The notes under the pieces: model-generated
The model's database searches: none
The model's input: only the letters and a program-made list of their open reading frames with translations
Told to the model about the DNA's origin: nothing
NCBI RefSeq assembly: GCF_006385555.1
Contig: NZ_CP041036.1
Coordinates: 2,046,001 to 2,110,000 of the forward strand
Origin: Shewanella polaris
Lineage (GTDB): Bacteria > Pseudomonadota > Gammaproteobacteria > Enterobacterales > Shewanellaceae
DNA: 64,000 nucleotides
Reading direction: 5' to 3'
Shown here: positions 8,913 to 16,658 of the stretch, piece after piece
Position numbering within the stretch: the first letter of the stretch is position 1
Layout: every line of letters begins with the position of its first letter
Position numbers and translations under genes: made by a program

Positions 8913-10206
8913 TTTGATTACTGACAGTATCGATGATCAATGGCATCTCGTTGATAATATCGCCACTGGTGATTTCGGTATTGATTCCATTGGTTGACCC
9001 CGTTGAAACATTAATCGCTACCGGTTGGTTATCTCGCAGTGTCCACACTTGCTGCTGATCTTTTTCAATGTCATTGGTATCAACTTGAGTCTTGGAAATA
9101 CTCGGAGGTCGAGGCATTATATTTTTCATAAAGCCTCCTTGGTTAGTGGTATTGGTATCCTCTTTAGATGGTTTAAAACGTAGTGCAGCATTAGGTACCA
9201 ATAAAGTATTTTGAATTTTTTTAACCAGTATATCTGCCGTTGCCGTCATTCCTGGGCGCAGTAATAATGCTGAATTGTCAACACTGAGAACCGTTTCATA
9301 AGTCACTACTCCGTCAATAGTTTGCGAAGCAAAATGGATATCTGTGATTGTGGCAGGGAAATTTTTATCGGCATAAGCATCAACGGTAAACGATGCTTCT
9401 TGGCCAACCATAATTTGGCCTACGTCAGCTTCATCTACGTCGACATGTAATTCCATTTGAGCGAGGTTTTCGGCCAATGTAAACATGACTGGTGTTTGAA
9501 AAGAAGCGGCCATTGTTTGGCCAGGCTCAACATCACGAATTAATACAATGCCATCAATGGGTGAGTGTATGGTGGCTTTCGCCAGAGTTGTTAATTCTGC
9601 ATCTAAAGCTGCTTGAGATTGAGCTACTAATGCTTTAGCACTGGTAAGGTTCGCGATCGCTCGATCATACGACGCTTGTGATATGTCCAACTCTTGTATT
9701 GAATATAAGCCTTTATTTACCAGTTCTCGGTAACGAATTAGGGCTTTGTGAGTTTCTAAAATAGTTGCTTCTACTTGTTTAACCTGTGCTTTAGCCGAAT
9801 CAAGATATGCTTTTGCTTGATTAACTTTGGTCTGCAACTGGTCTGTGTTCATGTTGGCAAGTATTTGGCCTTTTTTAACGTAATCGTTAAAATCCACCAA
9901 TACAGTTTTAATCGTACCAGAAATTTCTGAGCCAACTTCAACTTGATTGACGGGTTGTAGTGTACCTGTAGCCGTAACAGTAATACTTAAAGATCCACGG
10001 CTGACATTGGCTGTTTTATATTGCAGCGTTTGTGACTGACTACTACTCCACATTTGCCATACTAGAATAGCGATAACAACAATGACCCCAGTGCCCCAAA
10101 ACCATTTTTTAACGGATTTTTTCTTTCCATTAGATTGATCAAGTCCCAGAGTTTGACGAATATCATTACCCTGTGTAGTTATCGGCTTTTGCCTCTCTGG
10201 TGCCAT
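8905..10206 (-). CDS. MacA-like periplasmic adaptor (HlyD/membrane fusion protein)
   Basis: 433 residues from the ATG at 10206; a GTG three codons upstream is less likely because it overlaps the ribosome site AAAAGG. A cytoplasmic tail of about 35 residues precedes one membrane helix (about 36-54). Next come a biotinyl-lipoyl-like half (VEVGSEISGTI, VKKGQILA), a long alpha-hairpin (about 115-215), the second lipoyl half (ATIHSPIDGIVL) and beta-barrel domains. A loop of about 45 residues rich in T, N, P and Q (after ALRFKPS) is inserted before the last domain. It connects the ATPase-permease pair to an outer-membrane TolC-type channel encoded elsewhere. First gene of the operon; a 21-bp palindrome lies about 60 bases upstream. 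Confidence 0.9.
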   Translation of the reverse strand: MAPERQKPITTQGNDIRQTLGLDQSNGKKKSVKKWFWGTGVIVVIAILVWQMWSSSQSQTLQYKTANVSRGSLSITVTATGTLQPVNQVEVGSEISGTIKTVLVDFNDYVKKGQILANMNTDQLQTKVNQAKAYLDSAKAQVKQVEATILETHKALIRYRELVNKGLYSIQELDISQASYDRAIANLTSAKALVAQSQAALDAELTTLAKATIHSPIDGIVLIRDVEPGQTMAASFQTPVMFTLAENLAQMELHVDVDEADVGQIMVGQEASFTVDAYADKNFPATITDIHFASQTIDGVVTYETVLSVDNSALLLRPGMTATADILVKKIQNTLLVPNAALRFKPSKEDTNTTNQGGFMKNIMPRPPSISKTQVDTNDIEKDQQQVWTLRDNQPVAINVSTGSTNGINTEITSGDIINEMPLIIDTVSNQSE

Positions 10207-10267
10207 GTCATGCACCTTTTATTATTAGAATATATATCAAGGCAGGGGTCCTTTACGTTAGACAATT

Positions 10268-10288
10268 GTCCTCGACATACTCGAGGAC
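10268..10288. promoter_or_regulatory. 21-bp palindrome upstream of the macA-like gene (candidate operator)
   Basis: GTCCTCGA (10268-10275) and TCGAGGAC (10281-10288) form a perfect 8-bp inverted repeat around CATAC, 62-82 bases upstream of the adaptor's ATG. It is GC-rich against an AT-rich background and has no T-tract, so an operator is more likely than a terminator. Confidence 0.45.
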
Positions 10289-10727
10289 TGCTATTTAAAT
10301 AGTGTAATGGTTAGCTGGACAAGCAATGTGATCTCAGTCAATTTAATGAGATATATCAAGGCAAATTAGTCATGATTAATAAACATGACGAGTATTCGCT
10401 CATTTTCAAAGCATATGCTAGCTAGAGTGATGTTGTTAACAGTATTTTTAAATGCATTTTATATCGCGAGATAGGATACAAAGGGACTTATCGTGTCAAA
10501 TAAGCATCAAATAATAAATCGATAGTCCTATGGCAGACTTTAATGAGCAAGCGTAATATTAAAGCCGAAACCGTAGACATATACGTAGACATATAAATGT
10601 GTTGAAAGTATTTTTTATCTTTTTAATCAACAGAATATTTTTGCTCTTGTGGCATTTTATAGTAAGAATATATCGTTTTTTGGTTTACATAATGCTTATT
10701 TACTAAACTTAATATAATGTAGTAGAT

Positions 10728-10741
10728 TTGATCAAGATCAA
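10728..10741 (+). promoter_or_regulatory. perfect FNR/EtrA box upstream of cbpA
   Basis: TTGAT-CAAG-ATCAA matches the FNR consensus TTGAT-N4-ATCAA at 10 of 10 positions. It sits 36 bases (first base to first base) before a -10-like hexamer at 10764, which places the box centre at -41.5, the class II activator position. Confidence 0.75.
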
Positions 10742-10763
10742 GCGTATTATTTATCTCAAGGAC

Positions 10764-10769
10764 TAAACT
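10764..10769 (+). promoter_or_regulatory. -10 element of the cbpA promoter
   Basis: TAAACT matches TATAAT at 4 of 6 positions and lies exactly where a class II FNR promoter needs it. The predicted transcript start is near 10776, giving a leader of about 74 nt. Confidence 0.5.
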
Positions 10770-10849
10770 TATTTATGTTGGTTAGATAATGTTGATTAGT
10801 CCTAGACAGTCTGATTACCCATTACAAACTTGTTTCTTTAGGAGACAAA

Positions 10850-11797
10850 ATGAATTTTAAAGACTATTACACTATATTAGGTGTTGAACCTGATGCTGAT
10901 GATAAAACGATAAAAAAAGCCTATAAAAAACTCGCTGTTAAGTATCATCCAGATGTAAGTAAACATCCTGAAGCAGAAGAAAAATTTAAAGAAATTGGTG
11001 AAGCCTATGAAGTTTTGCACAATAGTGAAGAGCGTGCACAATATGACGAATTGCGTCATCATCACCTAAATAGAAGCCAAAGCAGGGGCAGTGCTGGTCA
11101 AGGTTGGGGTCAACAAAACGATCCACAAACGGATCAAGAGTTTTCTGACTTTTTTAATTCAATTTTCGGTGGACGACATACAGGTTTTGAGCAAGGTGGC
11201 CAGCAACGTAGTAGCCAAACTAGACGTGCAAAAGGTCAAGATGTGGAAATGGAATTCCCGATGTTTCTAGAAGAAACCTTAGTAGACACACTCAAACCCG
11301 TGTCGTTTACTTTGCAACAGCGTGATGCCCGAGGTCATATTGTTGAGCAACCTAAATCCTTAAAAGTTAAAATTCCTGCTGGTGTTGCTAATGGTGAACG
11401 TATTCGCCTTAAAGGGCAGGGTGGAGCCGGACAAACTAAAGCTGATAATGGCGATCTGTATTTACAAATTCGCTATGCGCCGCATCCTTTATTTGATGTT
11501 GATGGTAAAGATTTGAGTATTGTTGTGCCCATTGCACCATGGGAAGCGGTGCTGGGTACTAAACTAAAAATCCCGACTTTAACGGGTAATATTCAAGTTA
11601 GTATTCCGGTAAATAGTCAATCAGGACAACGCTTGCGCATAAAAGGTAAAGGGTTACTGAGCAAAAAAGCGCATGGTGATTTATATGCGGTACTCAAGAT
11701 TGTTGTTCCTAAATCAACAGATGATACAAGCAAAAAATTGTGGACTGAATTAGCCGAAAAAACAACATTCGACCCACGTGACAGTTGGAGTAAATAA
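10850..11797 (+). CDS. cbpA: curved DNA-binding protein / DnaJ-class co-chaperone CbpA
   Basis: 315 residues. An N-terminal J domain (about 5-70) has the DnaK-stimulating HPD motif at 33-35. A Gly/Phe/Gln-rich linker follows (about 75-125, ending FFNSIFGGRHTG), then two DnaJ C-terminal substrate-binding domains (about 130-300) without the zinc finger of DnaJ. This is the CbpA layout, a nucleoid-associated co-chaperone active in stress and stationary phase in E. coli. The ribosome site AGGAGA lies 6 bases before the ATG. cbpM overlaps its stop (TAATG). It is preceded by a perfect FNR box in class II position, so anaerobic induction is predicted. Confidence 0.95.
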   Translation: MNFKDYYTILGVEPDADDKTIKKAYKKLAVKYHPDVSKHPEAEEKFKEIGEAYEVLHNSEERAQYDELRHHHLNRSQSRGSAGQGWGQQNDPQTDQEFSDFFNSIFGGRHTGFEQGGQQRSSQTRRAKGQDVEMEFPMFLEETLVDTLKPVSFTLQQRDARGHIVEQPKSLKVKIPAGVANGERIRLKGQGGAGQTKADNGDLYLQIRYAPHPLFDVDGKDLSIVVPIAPWEAVLGTKLKIPTLTGNIQVSIPVNSQSGQRLRIKGKGLLSKKAHGDLYAVLKIVVPKSTDDTSKKLWTELAEKTTFDPRDSWSK

Positions 11798-12117
11798 TGA
11801 TGCTGCAAATTAATATAAGCGAACAAGACCGTTGGTTAAGTAGCGATGAACTGTGTGAGTGCAGTGATATTAGTTCTGCATTGCTGCTTGAACTTGTAGA
11901 GCACAGTATCGCGATTCCATTTGAGGGCGTTGAATTAGCACAATGGCAATTTAGTGTGGAAAATTTGCTTGTAGTACAAAAAGCGACCCGAATTCAGCGT
12001 GATCTTGCGCTCGATTGGGGAGATACCGCGTTAATTCTACAATTACTCGATGAAAGAGAACAATTAGAACGACAAGTATTAATGCTAAAACAGCAACTAA
12101 AACGATTTAAAGCGTAG
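11797..12117 (+). CDS. cbpM: CbpM, chaperone modulator of CbpA
   Basis: 106 residues, the usual CbpM size, in the canonical position directly after cbpA with a 1-base TAATG overlap. The N-terminal half resembles the MerR-type helix-turn-helix fold of CbpM; the C-terminus is a charged helix (LDEREQLERQVLMLKQQLKR) of coiled-coil character. CbpM binds the J domain of CbpA and inhibits both its co-chaperone and DNA-binding activity, so co-expression sets the free CbpA level. ATG at 11797 or the next ATG at 11800 would give essentially the same protein. Confidence 0.9.
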   Translation: MMLQINISEQDRWLSSDELCECSDISSALLLELVEHSIAIPFEGVELAQWQFSVENLLVVQKATRIQRDLALDWGDTALILQLLDEREQLERQVLMLKQQLKRFKA

Positions 12118-12561
12118 CGACATGTTGTCTAGAATTAACCATCTAATAAATCTAGGTGTTTTGTTTAAGCAATGATTGTCCGCTTTGCAAGTGTGCTCTC
12201 AATATTGAATAGCGTGTTCATTTGTTCATTTGTTCATTATTATCGCCCGTTTATCTTTCAAGATGAATTTGTAGCTGTTTTTTTGGTATTAAATAAAAAC
12301 CATAATGAAGCAAAAATCAGTCATCGGTAACGTGATAGACATAAGTCAGAATTGTTGTTCTACTATTTTGGTTAAATGGATATTTTTCGTTAAATAATCA
12401 TTATATTTCAAAGTGTTAGGCTAAATCTTTAGGGTTGAATCTTACTCCGTGATTTCTTTACTCCCGCAGGTTTACTTGAATCAAACTCAATATTGAAAAC
12501 CAAATCAACATTGAGCCTGACTCGCCATTATTTAGCTAACCGCTACAATTGTGTATGACGT
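12118..12561. other. intergenic region after cbpM
   Basis: About 440 AT-rich bases between convergent genes. It holds three tandem copies of an 8-mer, GTTCATTT/GTTCATTT/GTTCATTA (12216-12239). I see no strong terminator, gene or RNA. Confidence 0.5.
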
Positions 12562-13689
12562 TTACAAATGTTTATTAAAACGTTTAGCCGCTAACAACAC
12601 GCCAACACAGGTAAAGCCGAGTAACCACAATGCATCCTTGCCTAATGATGTCACTTCTGCTTCTCGAAGTACTATTCCTCTAACCATACGAATGAAATGG
12701 GTTGCAGGTAGCATTTCTGCAGCCCATTGGGCTCCAATTGGCATAGCTTCATAAGGAAACATAAAGCCAGATAACAAAATGGATGGCATTAATACAAAAA
12801 TGGTCAATTGCATCGCTTGAAGCTGAGTATTAACGATGGTGCTAATGACCAATCCTAAAGCCAAACTGGCACAAATGAACAAAAATGAAGCGAGTAATAA
12901 AGAATCTAGGCCACCGCGGACAGGAACTGAAAATATCCAGTGTCCAGCACTGAGAATAATCGCAACTTGGATTAATCCGACTAAAATGTAGGGGATTATT
13001 TTACCCAACATCAGCTCCAGAGGGTGTACTGGAGTGACAATTAAAAATTCCATGTTACCCAACTCCCGCTCTCGAACAATGGCAGCGGAGGTAAACATAA
13101 TCATGGTCATCGTTAAGATAATAGCCAGTAACCCTGGGACAATATTGACTGCTGAACGTTGCTCTGGGTTAAAATATTCGACTACTTCAAATGTCGGTAC
13201 GCTCATTACGGTTGCACGGTTAGCCACTTCGTTCAGTGGTAAGGTTCTCAGCGCTCTGATCGTTGAGGCTACCATAGTATCCGAGCCGTCTAATAACCAT
13301 TGTCCCACCGGACGAGTTATTTGTGATGATTCCCGTTTTGAATCATAGGAGGGATGAATCAACAGTCGTTGAGGCAAATCAACGGGTACATAGAGTACTG
13401 CTTTGACTTCTCCGTTGGTAATGGCTTTCTCGGCTTCCTTTATAGAGTAGTATTGATGTACGAAATCAACTGCTTGTGTAGCTACCACTGTTTGTGTAAT
13501 GGCTCGGCTATAGGTAGTTTGACTCATGTCGATAATACCTGCAGGCACATGGCGAACATCGGTATTGATGGCATAACCAAATAATACTAATTGCAGCAAA
13601 GGGATCATGACTATCATGCCAAAAGTCATTCGGTCTCTTGACAGTTGTTTCAATTCTTTGACGACAATGGCAATTAACCTACCCCACAT
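12562..13689 (-). CDS. ABC-2 type exporter permease (YhhJ-like)
   Basis: 375 residues from the ATG at 13689, which has GGAGG six bases upstream and overlaps the end of the ATPase gene by 11 bases; a longer frame to 13725 lacks such support. One N-terminal helix (about 24-44), a large extracytoplasmic domain (about 45-180) and five C-terminal helices give the ABC-2 membrane 3 layout of YhhJ/YbhR/YbhS permeases. The motif AAIVRERELGNMEFL before the helices is typical. It is the last gene of the TetR-HlyD-ATPase-permease operon. Only one permease is encoded, so it probably works as a homodimer. Substrate unknown. Confidence 0.9.
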   Translation of the reverse strand: MWGRLIAIVVKELKQLSRDRMTFGMIVMIPLLQLVLFGYAINTDVRHVPAGIIDMSQTTYSRAITQTVVATQAVDFVHQYYSIKEAEKAITNGEVKAVLYVPVDLPQRLLIHPSYDSKRESSQITRPVGQWLLDGSDTMVASTIRALRTLPLNEVANRATVMSVPTFEVVEYFNPEQRSAVNIVPGLLAIILTMTMIMFTSAAIVRERELGNMEFLIVTPVHPLELMLGKIIPYILVGLIQVAIILSAGHWIFSVPVRGGLDSLLLASFLFICASLALGLVISTIVNTQLQAMQLTIFVLMPSILLSGFMFPYEAMPIGAQWAAEMLPATHFIRMVRGIVLREAEVTSLGKDALWLLGFTCVGVLLAAKRFNKHL

Positions 13690-14596
13690 GTCGACCTCCA
13701 GTACTGGTGACAAACACATCTTCAAGACTCGGCCTAACTATTTCAAGCTTATATTGCTGACAAACAGGGCTAAGCAATTTAATGGGTTCTGCTATGGAGT
13801 CATCTATTAGCACTCTTAACCGAGTGCCAGATTGAGATGCGGAAATAACCGCTTTTATGTCAGTTAGTTTCTGTTTTAACGACCTTAAATCATTGCCAGT
13901 CACTTCAATAACCGTGGCACCCATGGATTGCATTAACTCACGCGGTGTACCGTCGGCTCGTTTGATACCATTTTCCAAAATGGCTAATTGATGGCAGCGT
14001 TCTGCTTCATCCATATAGTGGGTTGAAACCAAAATTGTGGTGCCATTTTCACTGAGGTCAAACAGGTGTTCCCAAAAATCACGACGGTTTTGTGGGTCTA
14101 CAGCTGAAGTGGGTTCATCAAGAAAGAGTAATTCAGGACAATGCATAATGGCACATGCAAGAGCCAAGCGTTGTTTTTGCCCGCCGCTCATGGTTCCAGC
14201 TAACTGTTTTTGTTGTTGTTCTAGATCATATTGTGCCAGTAATGTTGATATTCGCGATTTATCTTTCACCCCATAAATAGCCGCAACAAAGCGCATATTT
14301 TCTAATACTGTCAAATTGTCATACAAGGAAAATTTCTGAGTCATATAACCAATTCTGCTTTTGAGTAACTCTTCATTCCCTTGTAGCGTTAATCCTAAAA
14401 CAGTGGCTTCGCCAGAACTGGGTCTCAATAAGCCAGTTAACATCCTAATTAATGTTGACTTACCACAGCCATTTGGGCCGAGAAAACCATAAATACAACC
14501 TTTTGGTACCAGTAAATTCAGATCATCTACTGCCACTAAATCACCAAAACGACGCGTGAGTCCTTGAGTTTCGATTACATAAGAGGATTCATTCAT
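13679..14596 (-). CDS. ABC-2 exporter ATP-binding protein (YhhG/RbbA-half type)
   Basis: 305 residues with a single nucleotide-binding domain: Walker A GPNGCGKS (40-47), Q-loop MTQKFSLY, signature MSGGQKQR, Walker B LLFLDEPTSAVDP and H-loop STHYMDEAE. A C-terminal extension of about 85 residues (about 215-305) is typical of DrrA-like exporters. E. coli YbhF and RbbA fuse two such domains; this protein has one and must dimerise. It overlaps both neighbours by 4 and 11 bases, so expression is tightly coupled to the lipoprotein adaptor upstream and the permease downstream. Confidence 0.92.
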   Translation of the reverse strand: MNESSYVIETQGLTRRFGDLVAVDDLNLLVPKGCIYGFLGPNGCGKSTLIRMLTGLLRPSSGEATVLGLTLQGNEELLKSRIGYMTQKFSLYDNLTVLENMRFVAAIYGVKDKSRISTLLAQYDLEQQQKQLAGTMSGGQKQRLALACAIMHCPELLFLDEPTSAVDPQNRRDFWEHLFDLSENGTTILVSTHYMDEAERCHQLAILENGIKRADGTPRELMQSMGATVIEVTGNDLRSLKQKLTDIKAVISASQSGTRLRVLIDDSIAEPIKLLSPVCQQYKLEIVRPSLEDVFVTSTGGRHVG

Positions 14597-15537
14597 GGTA
14601 AACGAACCTCTACGCCAATCCCTGTTGCTAAGTTTTCATCAGCAGGTAAGTCTATCTCTGTTAAATACATTAACCGGGCACGATCTCGTTCATTAAGTGC
14701 AAAGTAAGGTGTAAAGGCAGGGGTACTTCTGATGTTATGTACCGTTCCTGTAACAGGTTGTTTATGACCATCAATCCATACTTGTACTGAGTCACCTTGG
14801 TTTATTTTACCTAGCGCCGTTGCTGGTAAATATACTCGGGCATAAAGACGATCGCTGGCCAAAAGCGTTATTAGTTGAACATTAGCAGCAACGCGATCGC
14901 CAAGCTTCCAAGGTAAAACATCTACAACACCTGACTTTGGAGCGAGTATGCTTAAATCGGCTAGTGATTGCCGTGCATCGGCCAATGATGCTTGCGCAGC
15001 GTTTGTTTGCGCTTGTGCTTGAGCAATCTCTTCGCTGCGAGTACCATTTTTAAGTTCTAACCATTGTTGTTTTGCTTGGCTTAATTGGGCAGTTGTTTGA
15101 TCTTTTAGTGCTTTAGCTGAATCATATTCAGATTTTGCCACCAATTTTTTTAACCAAAGGTCCTTCATTCGGACATAGCTTCTTTCTGCATCTTGGGCTT
15201 GAGCCTGCACAGCAAGCATTGCGGCATTGGCTGCTGCAAGTTGTTCTAAACGAGCCCCAGTTTGCAGTTGATTTAGTTTTGCTTGTGCTTGAACAAGTAA
15301 GGCTTGTCGTTGATCAATTAGCAATTGCGCGTGCCGGGGATCAAGTTGAATTAATAAATCACCTGACTTTACCGTCTGTCCTTCTTCAACAGCAATAGTG
15401 CGAATTTGCTCTGAAACAGGTGCTGAAAGTATTATTCGATCTCGTTCAATCAGCCCCATTGCAATTTCACCTTCTTCACCAGAACAACCAGCGAATAGAA
15501 AAATTATCGACAACCATAATAGATGACGTTTCATCAT
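14593..15537 (-). CDS. HlyD-family membrane fusion lipoprotein (YhiI-like)
   Basis: 314 residues with a lipoprotein signal: MMKR, a hydrophobic core, then lipobox LFAGC with the lipid-bearing cysteine at 18. The mature part has the adaptor layout: first lipoyl half (IAVEEGQTVKSGDLLIQLD), a long alpha-hairpin (about 70-185, rich in Ala, Gln and Lys), second lipoyl half (LSILAPKSGVVDVLP) and a beta-barrel domain. It joins the ABC-2 exporter to an outer-membrane channel. The start overlaps the TetR stop (ATGA), and the stop overlaps the ATPase start by 4 bases. An ATG one codon later is an alternative start. Confidence 0.9.
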   Translation of the reverse strand: MMKRHLLWLSIIFLFAGCSGEEGEIAMGLIERDRIILSAPVSEQIRTIAVEEGQTVKSGDLLIQLDPRHAQLLIDQRQALLVQAQAKLNQLQTGARLEQLAAANAAMLAVQAQAQDAERSYVRMKDLWLKKLVAKSEYDSAKALKDQTTAQLSQAKQQWLELKNGTRSEEIAQAQAQTNAAQASLADARQSLADLSILAPKSGVVDVLPWKLGDRVAANVQLITLLASDRLYARVYLPATALGKINQGDSVQVWIDGHKQPVTGTVHNIRSTPAFTPYFALNERDRARLMYLTEIDLPADENLATGIGVEVRLP

Positions 15538-16187
15538 TGAGCTCCTGACTCTGAAGATTGTTGAGATGGGTCTTGGAATAGCCCTTGATTCATTACATTT
15601 ATATTATGTTTAAGCAGATTATCGAGCATTGATTGGCTAAGTGGTAAATTTAACTCGTCGAGTATCACTTTAGGCGCAATTAATGGGAACACCATTAAAC
15701 TGATAAAACTTAACCGGACCCATTGTGGATCCAGTTGTGGATTGAGTCTTTGTTGATGGGATAAGTCCTGAATCCAGTCACCTGCAAACCCAAGCATTTC
15801 TTGAATAACATGCGATACAATGCTGAAAGCTTCATCACTGGTCTGTTGATTCAATACTTGAAATATTAACCGCGGCAGAGCAGGGGTTTTTTCCATCATT
15901 TGATAATAGGCACTCATTAATGCCCCTGGAGAATTGTTTTGTTTTTTCAAATCTTGTTTAAACATACTTGCTACGGGAGCAACTGTTTCTCGAACCATGG
16001 TTTCAAACAAACCCGCTTTGGAGTCAAAGTAATAACGGATCATAGCGGCATCGACATCAGCTCGTCGTGCTAATTCTCGGATTGAGACTCGATCATAGCT
16101 GTTGTGAAGGAAACAACCTTGTGCCGCTTCAATGAGTGCTGCACGGGTTTGTGTTTCACCTTTGGGTCTTCCAGGTTTATCAGCCAT
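15534..16187 (-). CDS. TetR-family transcriptional regulator of the adjacent exporter
   Basis: 217 residues from the ATG at 16187, chosen because GGAG lies six bases upstream; an ATG at 16199 is in frame but sits inside that leader and lacks a ribosome site. The N-terminal TetR helix-turn-helix (about 10-60) includes VSIRELARRADVDAAMIRYYF, close to the CecR/YbiH type. The rest is an all-helical ligand and dimer domain. It is the first gene of the exporter operon, and a perfect 10-bp inverted repeat starts 12 bases upstream of this start, so autorepression with derepression by an exported compound is the likely logic. Confidence 0.9.
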   Translation of the reverse strand: MADKPGRPKGETQTRAALIEAAQGCFLHNSYDRVSIRELARRADVDAAMIRYYFDSKAGLFETMVRETVAPVASMFKQDLKKQNNSPGALMSAYYQMMEKTPALPRLIFQVLNQQTSDEAFSIVSHVIQEMLGFAGDWIQDLSHQQRLNPQLDPQWVRLSFISLMVFPLIAPKVILDELNLPLSQSMLDNLLKHNINVMNQGLFQDPSQQSSESGAQ

Positions 16188-16199
16188 TTCGAACTCCAT

Positions 16200-16221
16200 T
16201 TATTCATCAGTTGATGAATAA
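16200..16221. promoter_or_regulatory. 22-bp perfect palindrome, candidate TetR operator
   Basis: TTATTCATCA (16200-16209) and TGATGAATAA (16212-16221) are exact reverse complements separated by GT. The site lies immediately upstream of the TetR-family gene at the head of its exporter operon, the usual position for an autoregulatory TetR operator. Confidence 0.75.
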
Positions 16222-16658
16222 TAACAAATACTGGCAAAGAGAATAGGACATTAATTCCACAATTTAATATCCGGTGAGGAATTACATTAATAAAAGCACT
16301 TATTAATATGGATAAGAACTATCGTTTTGCTACATACTTAGGCTAAATATTAAACAGGTTTATTGACTAGGGGAATAAACTCCAAATCATTAATGAAGTA
16401 AAACTTATCTTGTGCATTGAATATTATTCTTGTTATTTAAAGGTAAATATAAAGCGTTGACAGATTTTTATAGGGTTCAGTTGGCTCTCTTAGTACTATA
16501 TGGCATATAAATGTCTGTTTATTATTTATTTTTGTTATTTTTAAATAAGTCTAATTTTTAAAAAACACTGAAATATTTAGCTTATTTTGCTAAAATGCGT
16601 TATTGAAATTTAAACGACTGTCAGATTAAAAGGGCAAGGTCGCTCTAACCGAGGTGAT
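16222..16658. other. divergent intergenic region
   Basis: About 440 bases, very AT-rich. It must hold the promoters of the minus-strand exporter operon and the plus-strand BCCT gene. A TTGACA at 16457-16462 has no well-spaced -10 partner. No gene is seen. Confidence 0.4.

Larger units (their letters stand above)
10207..10849. other. divergent intergenic region between the mac-like operon and cbpA
   Basis: About 640 AT-rich bases. It contains the palindrome at 10268-10288, a 13-bp direct repeat ATATATCAAGGCA at 10232-10244 and 10351-10363, and the FNR-type promoter of cbpA (10728-10769). I see no small gene. Confidence 0.55.

Noticed and set aside
12216..12239. Three tandem GTTCATTT-type 8-mers
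   Set aside because: Too short and too few to be a CRISPR or a meaningful satellite; AT-rich intergenic noise is the simpler explanation.
16457..16485. TTGACA as the -35 of a BCCT promoter
   Set aside because: No -10-like hexamer occurs 16-18 bases downstream.
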